Below, piece by piece: positions 62,941 to 64,000 of a stretch of 64,000 bases of DNA (position 1 is the first letter of the stretch; every line of letters begins with the position of its first letter). The stretch covers positions 38,639,123-38,703,122 of the forward strand of contig CM039463.1 of the NCBI GenBank assembly GCA_022414725.1. Reading direction: 5' to 3'. This DNA is from Microglena sp. YARC (Eukaryota > Chlorophyta > Chlorophyceae > Chlamydomonadales > Chlamydomonadaceae). The position numbers were made by a program, and so were the translations under genes. The notes under the pieces are model-generated. The model saw nothing but the letters and a program-made list of their open reading frames with translations, had not been told where the DNA came from and made no database searches.

Positions 62941-63535
62941 TACAGACAGACATGCCCAGCACACAAGCCCTGGACTGTTACACACTCTCCCAGAATACTA
63001 CCCCGACAACATACTAACCCAGGATACTAACCCAGCAAAGTACCCCAGCATACTACCCCAACATACTAACCCAGCATACTACCTCTGGACTGGAACATAC
63101 AGACCGACATGCCCAGCACACAAGCCCTGGACTATTACACACTCCTCCAGAATACTACCCCAACATACTAACCCAGCATACTAACCCAGCAAAGTACCCC
63201 AGCATAGAACCCAGCATACGACCTCTGGACTGTAACATACAGGCATACATGCCCAGCACACAAGTCCTGGACTATTACAAACTCCCCCAGAATACTACCC
63301 CAACATACTAACCCAGCATACTAACCCAGCAAAGTACCCCAGCATAGAACCCAGCATACGACCTCTGGACTGTAACATACAGGCATACATGCCCAGCACA
63401 CAAGTCCTGGACTATTACAAACTCCCCCAGAATACTACCCCAACATACTAACCCAGCATACTAACCCAACAAAGTACCCCAGCATACTACCCCAACATAG
63501 AACCCCAGCATACTACCTCTGGACTGGAACATAAA
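62930..63535. repeat. 140-bp tandem repeat, four units
   Basis: The unit beginning GGACTG(T/G)AACATACAG starts at about 62930, 63087, 63227, 63367 and 63520. Inside each are subrepeats of CATACTA(C)CCCAG. The two middle units are almost identical. Confidence 0.92.
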
Positions 63536-64000
63536 GACAAACATAAGAGGGGAAGTGGGTGAATGTCCTCAAGACTCCTAGGCCAGGTTAATGCAGGTAT
63601 GGCATGCAGTATGGGCTGTGTGGGAAATCAGGTTTTCCCCCCTTTTCTCTCACCCACCCACCCACCCCCACCGCCACACACAAATACAAATATGAGGGGA
63701 AATGCGTGAATATCTTCGAGTCTCGTAGGCCAGGTTAATGCAGGCAAATTTCGCTATTCGCAGCCAGGTTTTTTATACCGCGAGTGTAATGGAATCGCAT
63801 GGAACGCAAACAATGGAATGCAAACAATGGAATGGTAACAATGGAATACACTGGATGAGATGCAAACAATCAAATGCAAAAAATGGAATTCAAACGATGA
63901 AATGCAAACAACGAAATCATATGGAATGCAAACAACGAAATCATATGAAATGCAAACAAGGAAATCATTTGGAATGCAATCAACGAAATCAAATGGAATG
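63536..64000. repeat. Duplicated segment and AATGGAATGCAAACAA repeats
   Basis: A GAGGGGAA(G/A)TG.GTGAAT.TC segment occurs twice (about 63547 and 63696). From 63787 to the end of the window the sequence is an irregular repeat of TGGAATGCAAACAA(C/T)GAAATCA units. No gene is seen. Confidence 0.85.

Noticed and set aside
1..64000. tRNA, rRNA or organellar genes
   Set aside because: I looked for cloverleaf-like motifs and conserved rRNA cores while reading and found none. A covariance-model scan would be decisive.

Overview
This is a eukaryotic nuclear window dominated by repeats. GT-AG introns, LTR and tyrosine-recombinase retrotransposons, MITEs, long microsatellites and a satellite array all point away from bacteria. 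Osser-like Copia elements, a Kangaroo/PAT-like element (a type first described in Volvox) and a secreted DPBB plus hevein-domain protein suggest a green alga. That placement is inferred, and I cannot name a species.

Layout. At 1-7719 lies copy A of a segmental duplication, split by a Copia element (1982-6677) with identical 381-bp LTRs and a 5-bp target duplication. Copy B (42806-45782) holds the empty site. From 7.7 to 12.4 kb there are MITEs, poly-C tracts and one unidentified coding fragment. A second, larger and related Copia element (12727-19780) sits inside a CCCCTT microsatellite and carries all gag-pol domains with frame breaks. At 21.9-24.1 kb on the minus strand is a three-exon stretch of a host gene with consistent splice phases, encoding a DPBB-like domain followed by two hevein chitin-binding domains. 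At 28.2-28.9 kb on the plus strand is a small Cys-rich gene with a dead duplicate exon. From 29 to 35.7 kb I see a Ty3/gypsy RT remnant, hairpin elements and minisatellites.

The most unusual locus is 35915-42429: a PAT/Kangaroo-like YR retrotransposon with split direct repeats (A1-ORFs-B1-A2-B2). Its first ORF opens with a close copy of the histone H3 N-terminal tail (ARTK, TAR and TGG conserved). Its pol region contains a C4HC3 PHD-like finger, the class of domain that classically reads that tail. The element is inserted exactly at the edge of a hAT-like MITE.

From 43.3 to 60.6 kb lie tandemly duplicated exons of an unidentified minus-strand gene and a 13.6-kb array of a 56-bp monomer. The monomer appears to come from the 3' end of one of that gene's introns. 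The right edge (60.6-64 kb) has higher-order relatives of the satellite, a long hairpin, 13-bp and 140-bp tandem repeats, and a LINE C-terminal fragment.

Many coding frames are broken by single-base indels, often in homopolymers, and the middle of the satellite is scrambled in the same way. Some breaks may therefore be sequencing or assembly error rather than biological decay.
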